Origin: Flavobacteriales bacterium
GTDB lineage: Bacteria > Bacteroidota > Bacteroidia > Flavobacteriales_F > PHOS-HE28
Direction of reading: 5' to 3'
Length of the DNA stretch: 64,000 nucleotides
Assembly (NCBI GenBank): GCA_016703005.1
Contig: JADJCX010000029.1
Span: 1 to 64,000, forward strand
Made by a program: the position numbers and the translations under genes. The notes under the pieces were generated by a model that saw nothing but the letters and a program-made list of their open reading frames with translations, was not told the origin of the DNA and searched no databases. Every line of letters starts with the position of its first letter. Positions within the stretch are counted from its first letter, which is position 1. Shown one piece after another: positions 25,432-34,498 of the stretch.

Positions 25432-27378
25432 TCAATTCACCTCCACCCAATCCCCACCGTCCTTGATCAGCGCGATCAGCTCATCCACAGCTTGTGCCGA
25501 GGGCACATTGCGTTTCACCACGTTCTTCTCCTTGTACAGCGTGATCACGCCGGGGCCGGTGCCAACGTATCCGTAGTCGGCATCGGCCATCTCTCCCGGG
25601 CCGTTCACGATGCAGCCCATGATGCCGATCTTGACCCCTTTCAAATGGCTGGTGCGCGAGCGGATCTTCGCCGTGGTCTCCTGTAGGTCGAACAGCGTGC
25701 GGCCACAACTGGGGCAGCTGATGTATTCCGTCTTGCTGATGCGTGTGCGTGTGGCTTGCAGGATCCCGAATGCGGTTCGGTTCACCATTTCGTCGGTGCC
25801 GCATTTCTCCGGACAGATCATCACGCCATCGCCAAGGCCGTCGAGCAGGAGCGCACCCATGTCGGTGCTGCTGTGCAACATCAATTGCAGTTCGTTCAGC
25901 CCCACGTAGTCGCGACCGATGATCACCGGCACTTCGCACTTGGCTTCCATCAACTTGAAAAACACCGCACGTTGCTCGGCCATGCCGTGCGCGTTCTCCG
26001 TATCCAGCAACAGCACACAAGTCTCATCTTCATCCAGTGCCGTGATCAGCTCCGGTGACAAATCGCTCAACTCCGCATAGATGAAATTGAGATCCGGATG
26101 CGTTGCCGCCCCGCCGAGAAAGTCCGCCGGCCGCAGGAAAGGATAGTGTCGCGCCTTGTTGCGGTCCTTCAGCCAGGCAGCGTGCTCCTGGATCACGCCC
26201 AGCGTGCCGGGGATCTCAAAGCTGAGATGATGATCGCCAATGAACAGATAGTCGCACGCTTGGTCGGTGAGGTTCCACTTGTCCAGGGGCACACTATAGT
26301 GGTAGCCCCAACTGAACAGCGATGCAGCGGTGATCTTGTCCTTCGTGCTCAGATCCGCGATCACCACCGGGACATGTCGCGCGCCGATGTTCAAGACTTC
26401 ATGTGCCTTGCGACGTTGGTGCCCGAACGGGTCCAAGGGCACGTGGTGCACTTCCGGGATAGGTGCATGCCCTCGTCGTGCGGTGTATCGATCCACGAGC
26501 GCTTGTGCCACCGGGATCTCCGCTTCGGGTTCCTCGGTCAACGACACACGCACGGTATCACCCAGCCCATCTTCCAACAACGCACCGATGCCCACGGCGC
26601 TCTTCACCCGGCCGTCCTCGCCATCGCCGGCTTCCGTAACGCCGAGGTGTAGGGGATAGTCCCAGCCGAGCGCCATCATCTTATGCACGAGCAGGCGGTA
26701 AGCCTGCACCATCACTTGCGTGTTGCTGGCCTTCATGCTCAGCACGATGCTGTGGTAGTTCTCGTCGCGACAGATGCGCAGGAACTCGAACGCACTCTCC
26801 ACCATGCCCAGCGGCGTGTCGCCATAGCGGTTCAGGATGCGGTCGCTGAGGCTGCCGTGGTTGGTTCCGATGCGCATGGCAGTGCCGTGCTCCTTGCAGA
26901 TGCGCACGAGGGGAGTGAAGCGTTCGCGGATGCGCTCGAGCTCTTCGTCGTACTGCGCATCGGTGTATTCGCGCTGCTCGAACTTCTTTTTGTCGACGTA
27001 GTTGCCGGGATTCACCCGCACCTTCTCGACGATGCGCGCGGCGATCTCGGCGGCGTTCGGTGTGAAGTGGATATCGGCAACGAGCGGTGCCTTGAAGCCT
27101 TGCGCGTGCAACTGCTTCTTGATCTCGGCCAGGTTCTCCGCTTCCTTCTTGCTGGGTGCGGTGATGCGCACCAGTTCGCACCCGGCCTTGATCATGCGGA
27201 TGCTCTGCGCCACCGTTGCAGCCGTGTCCATGGTGTCGGTGGTGGTCATGCTCTGCACCCTGATCGGATGATCGCCACCGATGCCCACAGGGCCCACCAT
27301 CACCTCGCGCGTGCGCCAACGCTCGTAGCGCGTTAGCGAAGGGCAATAGGTAACGGGTGAAACAACGGTGGAAGGCAT
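25432..27378 (-). CDS. ispG: 4-hydroxy-3-methylbut-2-enyl diphosphate synthase IspG (long Bacteroidota form)
   Basis: The iron-sulfur enzyme of the penultimate MEP-pathway step, converting ME-cPP to HMBPP. The N-terminal TIM-barrel part has VGIGGDHPIRVQSMTTTDT and VADIHFTPNAA. The 648-residue length reflects the large central insertion seen in Bacteroidota, Chlamydiae and plants. [4Fe-4S] ligands are C555, C558 (CPSCGRTLFD) and C589 (GCIVNGPGEM). A -7 element stops 4 nt before the ATG, so translation is probably leaderless. ispD of the same pathway is at 3.1 kb. Confidence 0.96.
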   Translation of the reverse strand: MPSTVVSPVTYCPSLTRYERWRTREVMVGPVGIGGDHPIRVQSMTTTDTMDTAATVAQSIRMIKAGCELVRITAPSKKEAENLAEIKKQLHAQGFKAPLVADIHFTPNAAEIAARIVEKVRVNPGNYVDKKKFEQREYTDAQYDEELERIRERFTPLVRICKEHGTAMRIGTNHGSLSDRILNRYGDTPLGMVESAFEFLRICRDENYHSIVLSMKASNTQVMVQAYRLLVHKMMALGWDYPLHLGVTEAGDGEDGRVKSAVGIGALLEDGLGDTVRVSLTEEPEAEIPVAQALVDRYTARRGHAPIPEVHHVPLDPFGHQRRKAHEVLNIGARHVPVVIADLSTKDKITAASLFSWGYHYSVPLDKWNLTDQACDYLFIGDHHLSFEIPGTLGVIQEHAAWLKDRNKARHYPFLRPADFLGGAATHPDLNFIYAELSDLSPELITALDEDETCVLLLDTENAHGMAEQRAVFFKLMEAKCEVPVIIGRDYVGLNELQLMLHSSTDMGALLLDGLGDGVMICPEKCGTDEMVNRTAFGILQATRTRISKTEYISCPSCGRTLFDLQETTAKIRSRTSHLKGVKIGIMGCIVNGPGEMADADYGYVGTGPGVITLYKEKNVVKRNVPSAQAVDELIALIKDGGDWVEVN

Positions 27379-27382
27379 GGTG

Positions 27383-27390
27383 CGAAGGTA
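27383..27390 (-). promoter_or_regulatory. -7 promoter element of ispG
   Basis: TACCTTCG on the minus strand, only 4 nt before the start codon. Confidence 0.45.
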
Positions 27391-27456
27391 TTCCTGCGCG
27401 TTGTTCGGAAGCGCTGTGCAGGAGGTGATGTGCCGCAGCGAAGGCGCGGCGTCGGA

Positions 27457-28188
27457 TCAGAAACCCAAACCGATACGAACACCCAAGAAGAGCACGGGCA
27501 CGATATCGTCCACCTCCTTCGTGGAGTACTCGTACTGCAAGGCCACCGGGTCGAAGGTCTCCTGTACGATGATCATTCGACGGTCGCGCAGGCCAACACC
27601 GCCATAGAAATCGACGAGCCAATTGCTCGTGGCGCTCAGCGACTGATGGCCGAACAACAATCTGAGGTCGTTGTAGACCCGGGAATCATGGAACTTCTCA
27701 TCGGTGATCTGCCTCGCACTGTCCTTCGCGGAAATATCCTTCGCGTATTCGAGGTGAGCGAACTCCAATTCCATGTACGTACCGGCCGGCTCAAGATCGT
27801 CGCCGAAATAGTATCGCGCGGCAATGTGGAAGCTCGGCTTGGCGATGATCTTGGTTCCCTGCCCGAAATCATCGACCTCATCGGCATCGAGGTTGAAGTT
27901 GATGTAGTTACGCCAAGTCATACCGAATCCGAGTTGGGCGCTCAGTCGATTGCTTAGCGCGCGCTCGTAGTAGATGGGGATCTCGCCGCGCAAAAAGAGC
28001 AGTGGGTTCAACTTCAACGCGTTCTTCACCACGTCAACGGTATCGAACTGGGCAGCCATCCGCTCGCGGTACAGGAGCACCTTCGTGCGCGGCTTCACCT
28101 CTTGCTGGGCCCGGAGCCCTATGGTGGTCGACATCACCAGCGTCAGCACCACCATGCGCCATCCCTGCATCGTCGCTCTTGCTATCAT
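27457..28188 (-). CDS. outer-membrane beta-barrel-like protein
   Basis: About 243 residues. Signal peptide with hydrophobic core MVVLTLVMSTTIGLRAQ, then alternating strands typical of small Bacteroidota outer-membrane proteins: LLFLRGEIPIYYERALSNRL, AKPSFHIAARYYFG, GTYMELEFAHLEY, WLVDFYGGVGLRDR, VPVLFLGVRIGLGF at the C-terminus (terminal Phe, as usual for barrels). In-frame ATGs at 28218, 28188, 28170 and 28155 are all possible; TACATTGG lies just before 28188. Function is unknown. It is divergent from the polyprenyl synthase gene. Confidence 0.75.
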   Translation of the reverse strand: MIARATMQGWRMVVLTLVMSTTIGLRAQQEVKPRTKVLLYRERMAAQFDTVDVVKNALKLNPLLFLRGEIPIYYERALSNRLSAQLGFGMTWRNYINFNLDADEVDDFGQGTKIIAKPSFHIAARYYFGDDLEPAGTYMELEFAHLEYAKDISAKDSARQITDEKFHDSRVYNDLRLLFGHQSLSATSNWLVDFYGGVGLRDRRMIIVQETFDPVALQYEYSTKEVDDIVPVLFLGVRIGLGF

Positions 28189-28280
28189 CGTGGCCAATGT
28201 AACGCGCCGCATGGGCACGGCACGAAGACGGCCGACCAGCGGCTATGGTTGCGTTCCGCCCGCTGCTGCGCACGCGTTAC

Positions 28281-28288
28281 CATCTTTG
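28281..28288 (+). promoter_or_regulatory. possible -7 element of the polyprenyl synthase gene
   Basis: CATCTTTG, one mismatch to TAnnTTTG, 21 nt before the start codon. Confidence 0.3.
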
Positions 28289-28309
28289 CCGACCCTGTAG
28301 TAGAGCTCG

Positions 28310-29299
28310 ATGTCCACCACCCTGTCCGATATCCAGCGCCCTATAGCGGCCGATCTGGTGGTGTTCGAAGAGCGGTTCCGCGAGGCGATGAAGAGCCGTG
28401 TGGCGTTGCTGGACCGCATCATGCACTACATCGTAAAGCGCAAGGGCAAGCAGATGCGGCCCATGTTCACCTTGCTCAGTGCGAAGGTCTTCTCGCCGAT
28501 CAGCGAGAGTGCATACACGGCCGCCAGCCTTATTGAATTGCTGCATACCGCTACCCTCGTACACGATGATGTGGTGGACGGAAGCCCCTTGCGCAGGGGC
28601 TTTTTCAGCATCAACGCCCTGTGGAAGAACAAGGTGGCCGTGCTGGTGGGGGACTACCTGCTGAGCCGGGGATTGTTGCTCGCGGTGGACAAGGGCGAGT
28701 TCGAACTGTTGCGGATCGTGAGCCGCGCCGTGCGCGAAATGAGCGAGGGCGAATTGCTGCAATTGGAGAAGGCCCGTGGTCTCAACTTCAGTGAGGAGGT
28801 GTACTTCGATATCATCCGCCAGAAGACCGCCAGTTTGATCGCCGCCTGCTGTGCCAGTGGTGCCAGCGCAGGCGGGGCAACCGTTGAAGAAGTCGAACGG
28901 ATGCGGCAATTCGGCGAACTCACCGGCATCGCGTTCCAGATAAAGGACGACCTTTTCGATTACGGAAGTCCCGGCGCCGATGCACAGTTGATCGGCAAAC
29001 CGACAGGGCTCGACATCAAGGAGAAGAAGTTGACGCTGCCGCTGATCCACGCATTGCGCAACGTGCCAAGCGCCGAGCGGCGCTGGATGGTGGACACCGT
29101 GAAGAACCACAACGACAATGACCAAGCGGTGCAGCGCCTGATCGCCAAAGTAACCGAAGCCGGGGGTATCGCCCATGCGCACACCCGAATGCTGGAGTAC
29201 CGCGATCGCGCCTTGGAGGTGCTCCGCACGTTCCCAGCGAATGATGCCAGAACCGCTTTGGAAGGCTTGGTGCAAATGACGGTTGAACGCAAGCGATAG
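28310..29299 (+). CDS. trans-polyprenyl diphosphate synthase
   Basis: Chain-elongating isoprenyl diphosphate synthase, probably making the octaprenyl or longer side chain of menaquinone. The first Asp-rich motif is DDVVD at residues 86-90 followed by GSPLRRG; the second is KDDLFDYG with D213-D217. GKQMRPMF near residue 46 binds the allylic substrate. 329 residues is standard. Exact chain length cannot be read from the sequence. The nearby OMP gene is divergent and probably unrelated. Confidence 0.93.
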   Translation: MSTTLSDIQRPIAADLVVFEERFREAMKSRVALLDRIMHYIVKRKGKQMRPMFTLLSAKVFSPISESAYTAASLIELLHTATLVHDDVVDGSPLRRGFFSINALWKNKVAVLVGDYLLSRGLLLAVDKGEFELLRIVSRAVREMSEGELLQLEKARGLNFSEEVYFDIIRQKTASLIAACCASGASAGGATVEEVERMRQFGELTGIAFQIKDDLFDYGSPGADAQLIGKPTGLDIKEKKLTLPLIHALRNVPSAERRWMVDTVKNHNDNDQAVQRLIAKVTEAGGIAHAHTRMLEYRDRALEVLRTFPANDARTALEGLVQMTVERKR

Positions 29300-29339
29300 G
29301 AGCGATACCGGGGCGGCACGAGCCCAGCACCGTCACCGC

Positions 29340-29347
29340 TATTTTTC
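29340..29347 (+). promoter_or_regulatory. -7 promoter element of the MORN lipoprotein gene
   Basis: TATTTTTC, 7 nt before the start codon at 29355. Confidence 0.4.
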
Positions 29348-29354
29348 ACCCATC

Positions 29355-29753
29355 ATGAAGCACTACCTATTCACGACGTTGTTATTGCTCGCCTGCAACG
29401 CTCCTTCGTCGAGCGATACACAAACGCCGGTGATCGATAGCGTCACTGTTCCCGCTCAAGAAAACGCGCCGGTCATCGATGGGCTCGAACAGATCCGTAC
29501 CGCGGATGGTCGGATCAGTATGGAGGGATACAAACGTGCTGGTGAACGCCACGGCGTATGGACGAGCTATGCCAAGAACGGTCGGGTGAAAAGCAGGACG
29601 GCCTATTCCGATGGCAAGCAGCACGGCGAGTGCGTGGTCTTTCGGGACAATGGCCAGTTGTACTACACAGGCCGGTACGAGCTGGGCAAGGAGGTAGGTG
29701 AGTGGAAGTTCTACGGACCCGACGGGGAACTGGAGAAGACCGTTGTGAAGTAA
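29355..29753 (+). CDS. MORN-repeat lipoprotein (YwqK-like)
   Basis: 132 residues with a lipoprotein signal ending LLLLAC. The mature domain holds three MORN-variant repeats: RHGVWTSYAKNGRVKSRTAYSDGKQHGECVVFRDNG-type units spaced about 22 residues, ending KEVGEWKFYGPDGELEK. Such proteins are often annotated as YwqK-family antitoxins, but no toxin gene is adjacent, so I do not assign that role. The start is fixed by the signal peptide and the promoter immediately upstream. Confidence 0.82.
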   Translation: MKHYLFTTLLLLACNAPSSSDTQTPVIDSVTVPAQENAPVIDGLEQIRTADGRISMEGYKRAGERHGVWTSYAKNGRVKSRTAYSDGKQHGECVVFRDNGQLYYTGRYELGKEVGEWKFYGPDGELEKTVVK

Positions 29754-29773
29754 ACGGCATCCCCGTCATCCAT

Positions 29774-29863
29774 TGTCATCCTGACGAGTCTTCGAGGAGG
29801 GATGTTCGGGAGGATGACCATGGTTGAAGAGAGATCCTTCCTCGATGACTCGTCAGGATGACA
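29774..29863. repeat. TGTCATCC...GGATGACA palindromic repeat, copy 2
   Basis: A 90-bp element with the same 8-bp ends as the copy at 7847-7940 and shared inner blocks GACGAGTCTTCGAGGAGG and GAGAGATCC. It fills the gap before dnaG. Confidence 0.75.
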
Positions 29864-29937
29864 GACTCCACCGAGAGAAGAGCAGTCCCGGGCGGCAGAC
29901 CGACCAACGGTACCTTCACGCCCCTTTCCAAAAAACC

Positions 29938-31879
29938 GTGATCCGCCCGGACGCCATACAGCAGGTGAAGGACGCCGCCCGCATCGACGAGGTGGTGGGG
30001 CAGTTCGTGAACCTGAAACGCAAGGGTCCGCGGTTCCTGGGCCTGTGTCCGTTCCACAACGAAAAGACACCGAGCTTCAACGTGGTGCCCGCGATGGGCA
30101 TCTACAAATGCTTCGGCTGCGGCGAGAGCGGCGACAGCATCGGCTTCCTGATCGAGCACGAGCACCACAGCTACGTGGAAGCGATCCGCTGGTTGGCCAA
30201 GTACTACAACATTGAACTGCCGGAGGAAGAAGCCACGCCCGAACAAGCGGCCGAGCAGACCGAACGCGAGAGCATCGCGGTGATCCAAGCATGGGCGCAG
30301 AAGTGGAGCAGCGAGCACCTGTGGGAAACCGACGAAGGCAAACGCATCGGCCTCTCCTACTTCCACGAGCGCGGTTTCCGCGATGACATCATCAAGCAGT
30401 TCCAACTGGGCTACGTGCCGGAGTTCGGCAACGCCTTCAGCATCTCGGCCATTGCCAACGGCTTCAATCCGGAGCTGCTGGAGAAAGCCGGCTGGATCAA
30501 GCGTCGAGAGGACGGCAACGCGTGGGACTTCTTCGCCGGTCGCGTCACTTTCCCCGTACATGGACTGAGCGGGCAGATCATCGCCTTCGGTGCACGCACG
30601 CTGAAGAGCGACAAGAAACTACCCAAGTACTTCAACAGCCCGGAGAGCGCTCTCTACGTGAAGAGCCGCTCGCTGTATGGTATCGCCTTCGCCAAGAAGG
30701 CGATCGTGGAGCAGGGCACGTGCTTGCTGGTGGAAGGCTACACCGATGTGATCAGTCTGCACCAAGCGGGCATCGCGAATGTGGTGGCGAGCAGTGGGAC
30801 AAGTCTCACGGTGGAGCAAGTGCGGCTCATCAAGCGGTACAGCACCAGTGTCACCATCCTGTACGACGGCGATCCTGCGGGTATCAAGGCATCGCTGCGT
30901 GGCATCGATCTGATCCTGGCCGAGGGGCTCAGTGTGAAAGTGGTGCTCTTCCCCGACGGCGAGGACCCCGACAGCTTCGCTCGCAAGCGCCCCAGCAGCG
31001 AAGTGCTGGACTTCATCGCGAAAGAGGCCAAGGACTTCATCGTCTTCAAGGCCGACATGCTGGTGCGCGAAGCCGAGGGCGACCCGGTGAAGAAGGCCGC
31101 GGCCATCCACGAGATCGTCGCCAGCATCGCGCTGGTGCCCGATGCGTGTATTGCGCTCATTGTACTTGCAACAATGCAGTCGCTTGCGCGGTGTGCAGGA
31201 GCAGGCGCTGATCAGCGAAATGAACAAGGTGCTGCGTCAGCAGTACCGCAAAAAGGCCGGCGGCGAGGAAGTTCCGCCGGAAGTCCTGGCGGCCGATGTT
31301 GCACCACCGCAACAGGAGTTGCAGGATCTCGGCACGCAGCCGCAGGAACGTGAGCTGCTGCGGTTGCTGATCCAGTACGGCCACGTGCCCGTGAGCCAAT
31401 ACTTCGCCGAGTTCAGCCCCGAAGCCGAAGCGCAGCTCGTCACTATCGCCGATTGGATCTTCCAGGAACTGGAAGAAGACGACCTGAAGCTGCACGACCA
31501 ACTCGTGAACACGGCTTTCGGCGAATACCGACAGCAAGGCAACACCGAGCCCGAAAGCCGCCTGCGCTACTTCATCGAGAACCCGAGCGAAGAGCTGAAA
31601 AGCTTCGTGCTGGCACTCATCACCGAGCGCCACCAGCTGGACGATTGGAAGCGCCGCAAGATCCACGTGGTACACGAGCGCGACGAGTTGCGCACCACCG
31701 TGATGCTCACATTGCGCCGCTACAAAGAGCGGTACGTGGACCTGCTGTTGGCCGACAAGTCGGAAGCGATCAAGACCGCCGATGAAGTGGATTGCGAGAT
31801 CCTGATGAAGGAGAAGATCGCACTGGAGAAGTTCCGCAGCTCGCTGTCGGCTGAGAGCGGAAGGGTGAGCGTGGGCTGA
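29938..31879 (+). CDS. dnaG: DNA primase DnaG (apparent +1 frameshift)
   Basis: Makes RNA primers for replication. Zinc-binding domain C37-x2-H40...C58-x2-C61 (CPFHNEKTPSF, YKCFGCGESGD), then the catalytic core and TOPRIM segment LLVEGYTDVISLHQAG...DGDPAG. The GTG at 29938 is chosen because IRPDAIQQVKDAARIDEVV is the usual N-terminus; upstream in-frame codons translate the repeat. At 31147 an extra T breaks the frame; removing it joins VPDA to VLRSLYLQQCSRL and continues into the helicase-binding C-terminal domain, giving 646 residues, the expected length. The shift is probably a sequence error, since dnaG is essential. Confidence 0.92.
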
Positions 31880-31892
31880 GCCCCGGTGCCGC

Positions 31893-31900
31893 TAATTTCG
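31893..31900 (+). promoter_or_regulatory. -7 promoter element of the CDF transporter gene
   Basis: TAATTTCG, 7 nt before the TTG start at 31908. Confidence 0.4.
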
Positions 31901-31907
31901 TTGTGCC

Positions 31908-32837
31908 TTGCACACGCACCATCACGCGCATACCCACCCAGCGCACGACCACACCGATGGCCATTCGCACCATCGTGTGCATCCGCCCACCACGGGTGCG
32001 TTGCGGGCGGCGTTCTTCCTCAACACGGCGTTCGCCATCGTTGAGGCCATAGGTGGGTTCTGGACAGGTAGTCTTGCAGTGCTTACCGATGCGCTGCACG
32101 ACACCGGGGATGCCGTGGTACTGGGCGCTGCATGGTGGCTGCAGGGCTTAGCGATGAAAGAGCGCGACTCCCGTTACTCATACGGCTATGGTCGCTACAG
32201 CGCGTTGGGCGGCTGGCTCGGCGCCGGGGTGCTTATCGTGGGTGCCGCGCTGATGTTGTGGAACGCAGTGCCCGCGCTCTGGCATCCCGGTACTCCGCAA
32301 GCGAAAGGCATGTTGCTGCTGGCCGTCCTTGGTATTGCGTTCAACGGATTCGCTGCTTCGCGCTTGCACGCTGGGCACAGCCTCAGCGAGCGCGCCATGT
32401 ATTTCCACCTGTTGGAGGATGTGCTCGGCTGGGTGGCAGTGCTCGTTGGCGCGTTGGTGCTCATGGCCACCGGCTGGGCATGGATCGATCCTGCGCTCAG
32501 CATCGGCATCAGCATCTTCATCCTGTACAATGCCGTGCGAACGTTGCGGCGCGGCACCGACATCCTTATGCAAGCGGTGCCTTCGGACCTCAACGAGGAA
32601 AAGGTGCGCGAGCGGCTGCTGAAGATCCCGAACATCACCGACGTACACGACCAACACGCATGGACGCTCGATGGCAACTACACCGTACTAACGCTGCATA
32701 TCGCCGCGAACGGATCGAACGACGAGGACATGCTGCGCGTGAAGCAGGAAGCCCGCGCAGCACTGTATGACATGGGCGTGAACCATGCGACCATTGAGCT
32801 GGAACTACCCGGCGAAGAGTGTGCGGTGAAGCAGTAG
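31908..32837 (+). CDS. cation diffusion facilitator (Zn/Cd/Co efflux) transporter
   Basis: 309 residues in the inner membrane. A His-rich N-terminus (MHTHHHAHTHPAHDHTDGHS) is typical of zinc-type CDF members. Six hydrophobic helices follow, with metal-site motifs ALHDTGD (helix 2, HxxxD) and HLLEDVLGW (helix 5, HxxxD). The C-terminal cytoplasmic domain has VHDQHAWTLDGNYTVLTLHI. The start is a TTG just after a -7 element; no ATG is available nearby in frame. An exporter of zinc or a similar divalent metal by proton antiport is the best reading. Confidence 0.93.
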   Translation: MHTHHHAHTHPAHDHTDGHSHHRVHPPTTGALRAAFFLNTAFAIVEAIGGFWTGSLAVLTDALHDTGDAVVLGAAWWLQGLAMKERDSRYSYGYGRYSALGGWLGAGVLIVGAALMLWNAVPALWHPGTPQAKGMLLLAVLGIAFNGFAASRLHAGHSLSERAMYFHLLEDVLGWVAVLVGALVLMATGWAWIDPALSIGISIFILYNAVRTLRRGTDILMQAVPSDLNEEKVRERLLKIPNITDVHDQHAWTLDGNYTVLTLHIAANGSNDEDMLRVKQEARAALYDMGVNHATIELELPGEECAVKQ

Positions 32838-32869
32838 CACGGTGAGGCAGTGAGGCGCGGGGCAGTAAA

Positions 32870-32905
32870 GCGGAACGGCCCCACGACAAGTCGCGGGGCC
32901 GTTCC
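32870..32905. terminator. bidirectional hairpin terminator
   Basis: CGGAACGGCCCC at 32870-32881 pairs perfectly with GGGGCCGTTCCG at 32894-32905 around a 12-nt loop. It lies between two convergent genes. Confidence 0.75.
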
Positions 32906-32923
32906 GGCATAGTACCGAAAGGA

Positions 32924-34411
32924 TCACTCGAACACGATGGTGCGCGTGGCGCGACCATCGGCAAAGCGGATCGTGATGTGATAGCTGCCATTAGCGAGGC
33001 CATCGCGCTGCACGGTGGCACGTTGTGCGTTCACCACGGTGCTGCGCACCAAGCGTCCATCAACGGTGTGCATGTCGTAGCCGAGCACCAAGCCGGCAGG
33101 GCTGTCAATGGTGATGGCATCGGTAGCGGGGTTCGGCTGAAGCACCATGGCCGCAGCAGCGCTTGGCTCGTCAATGCCAACGTAGCCGATGCAAATGCAG
33201 TTCGCGTTCCATTGATCGTTGATGGTGTTCGGGTTGTTGTCATTGCATGCCGTGCCGGGTTGCGCGGGGCCACCCTCCACACCAAGGCAATCTTCGCCGC
33301 AGGGTGGTTCGGTGTTGGTGTAGGACACCACAACGGTTGCAACGGTCGCTGCGCATGGCGCTACGGTAACCCGGTATTCATAGCTCCCCGGGAAATCAAC
33401 CAGCGCATTCACGTGTGCGTTGTAGCCGTTCAACATGGAGAACCCGTTCGGATCGTACCATGTACCGGTGGTGGAGGGGCTTCCGGTGAGCACGGTGTTC
33501 AAGGTGAACGACGTGTCTGTTTCGCACACCTGAACAGAACCACCTACGCCAGCATTGCCTGGTTGCGTAACCGTAACCGTAACGGTGGAGGTGGGGTTAC
33601 CGCATGGCGGAATGCCAGGTACCGTGTAGACATACGCCCCTGCCGCGCTGGTGCCCGGGGTGAAAGTGGAGGACACTGAATTGCCTTGGTAAGTCCATGA
33701 ACCATTGGCATCGGGCGTTCCGCCCAACAACGGGAAGAGTTGGAAGGCAGGGGCGTTCACGCACACTTGTTGCGATCCGTTCAAGCCCGCATTGCTGTTC
33801 GGTTCGTAGGTTACAAGGATCTGCTGCATAGTGTCCACGCATGGGAAGTTCTGGTCGAACTCGTACGTATAAAAGCCCTGTTGGCTTTGCCCAGGATCGA
33901 AGATGCCGTTGGTGACGATCGTGCCGTTCGGATCCAACCACACACCACCTGGATCAGGCGTGCCTGCTAGGAAAGTGATCAACTGTGCGTTCGGATCGCT
34001 ATTGCAAAGCGTTACCTCGTTGTATAAGCCGGGATCGGGGATCGTTGCCGGCGTCACGGTCTTGTTGCCGGTCCAGGTGTCCACCATATTGCCGTTGATC
34101 CAGAGCTGACCGATCACGGAGTAGCTGCCCGCTACATACGGCCCGCTGGCTGGAGTAGCTTGGCTGAAAGGCGTTTGGCCGCCGCCACCGCCGCCGCTGC
34201 AATAGAGGTTGATAGTAATGGTGAACCCTGAGGGCGAAACATCGAAACTGTCAGGCGCATAGTTCTGTCCGGGGAAATTCCCCATCAGGTTCATGGCGAT
34301 ATAGTCGCACTCGTCCGGTGCGCTCGGATTCCAGGTCACGTTGTTGAGGTTCTGGGCCGAGGCCATTACGCCCACAACGCCTGCAACGGAGAAAAGAAAG
34401 GATCGGATCAT
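32924..34411 (-). CDS. T9SS type A sorting-domain protein with Ig-like repeats
   Basis: 495 residues, secreted. Signal peptide MIRSFLFSVAGVVGV...ASAQ. A Gly-run (residues 60-65) separates an N-terminal domain from Ig-like repeats of the form VTLCNSDPNAQLITFLAGTPDPGGVW and VCVNAPAFQLFPLLGGTPDANGSW. It ends in a type A sorting domain (LQPNPATDAITIDS...LVRSTVV...GSYHITIRF). The Ig-like repeats closely resemble those in the large protein at 43.8-46.8 kb, so the genes share ancestry. The start is chosen at the signal peptide. Confidence 0.85.
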   Translation of the reverse strand: MIRSFLFSVAGVVGVMASAQNLNNVTWNPSAPDECDYIAMNLMGNFPGQNYAPDSFDVSPSGFTITINLYCSGGGGGGQTPFSQATPASGPYVAGSYSVIGQLWINGNMVDTWTGNKTVTPATIPDPGLYNEVTLCNSDPNAQLITFLAGTPDPGGVWLDPNGTIVTNGIFDPGQSQQGFYTYEFDQNFPCVDTMQQILVTYEPNSNAGLNGSQQVCVNAPAFQLFPLLGGTPDANGSWTYQGNSVSSTFTPGTSAAGAYVYTVPGIPPCGNPTSTVTVTVTQPGNAGVGGSVQVCETDTSFTLNTVLTGSPSTTGTWYDPNGFSMLNGYNAHVNALVDFPGSYEYRVTVAPCAATVATVVVSYTNTEPPCGEDCLGVEGGPAQPGTACNDNNPNTINDQWNANCICIGYVGIDEPSAAAAMVLQPNPATDAITIDSPAGLVLGYDMHTVDGRLVRSTVVNAQRATVQRDGLANGSYHITIRFADGRATRTIVFE

Positions 34412-34450
34412 AGGTGAGGGGTTTTCGATGACCGCCCGGAGCGGTGCGCC

Positions 34451-34458
34451 CAAATGTA
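34451..34458 (-). promoter_or_regulatory. -7 promoter element of the type A sorting-domain gene
   Basis: TACATTTG on the minus strand, 39 nt before the start codon; a perfect match to the Bacteroidota consensus. Confidence 0.5.
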
Positions 34459-34486
34459 GGAGGGCTGGTGTGGAGGTGCCACCCGG

Positions 34487-34494
34487 TACATTCG
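34487..34494 (+). promoter_or_regulatory. -7 promoter element of the CotH gene
   Basis: TACATTCG, 4 nt before the GTG start; divergent to the element at 34451-34458. Confidence 0.45.
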
Positions 34495-34498
34495 GCCG

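Noticed and set aside
29355..29753. Toxin-antitoxin system (YwqK-type antitoxin)
   Set aside because: The MORN protein is a lipoprotein with no adjacent toxin gene, so the usual automatic label is not supported here.
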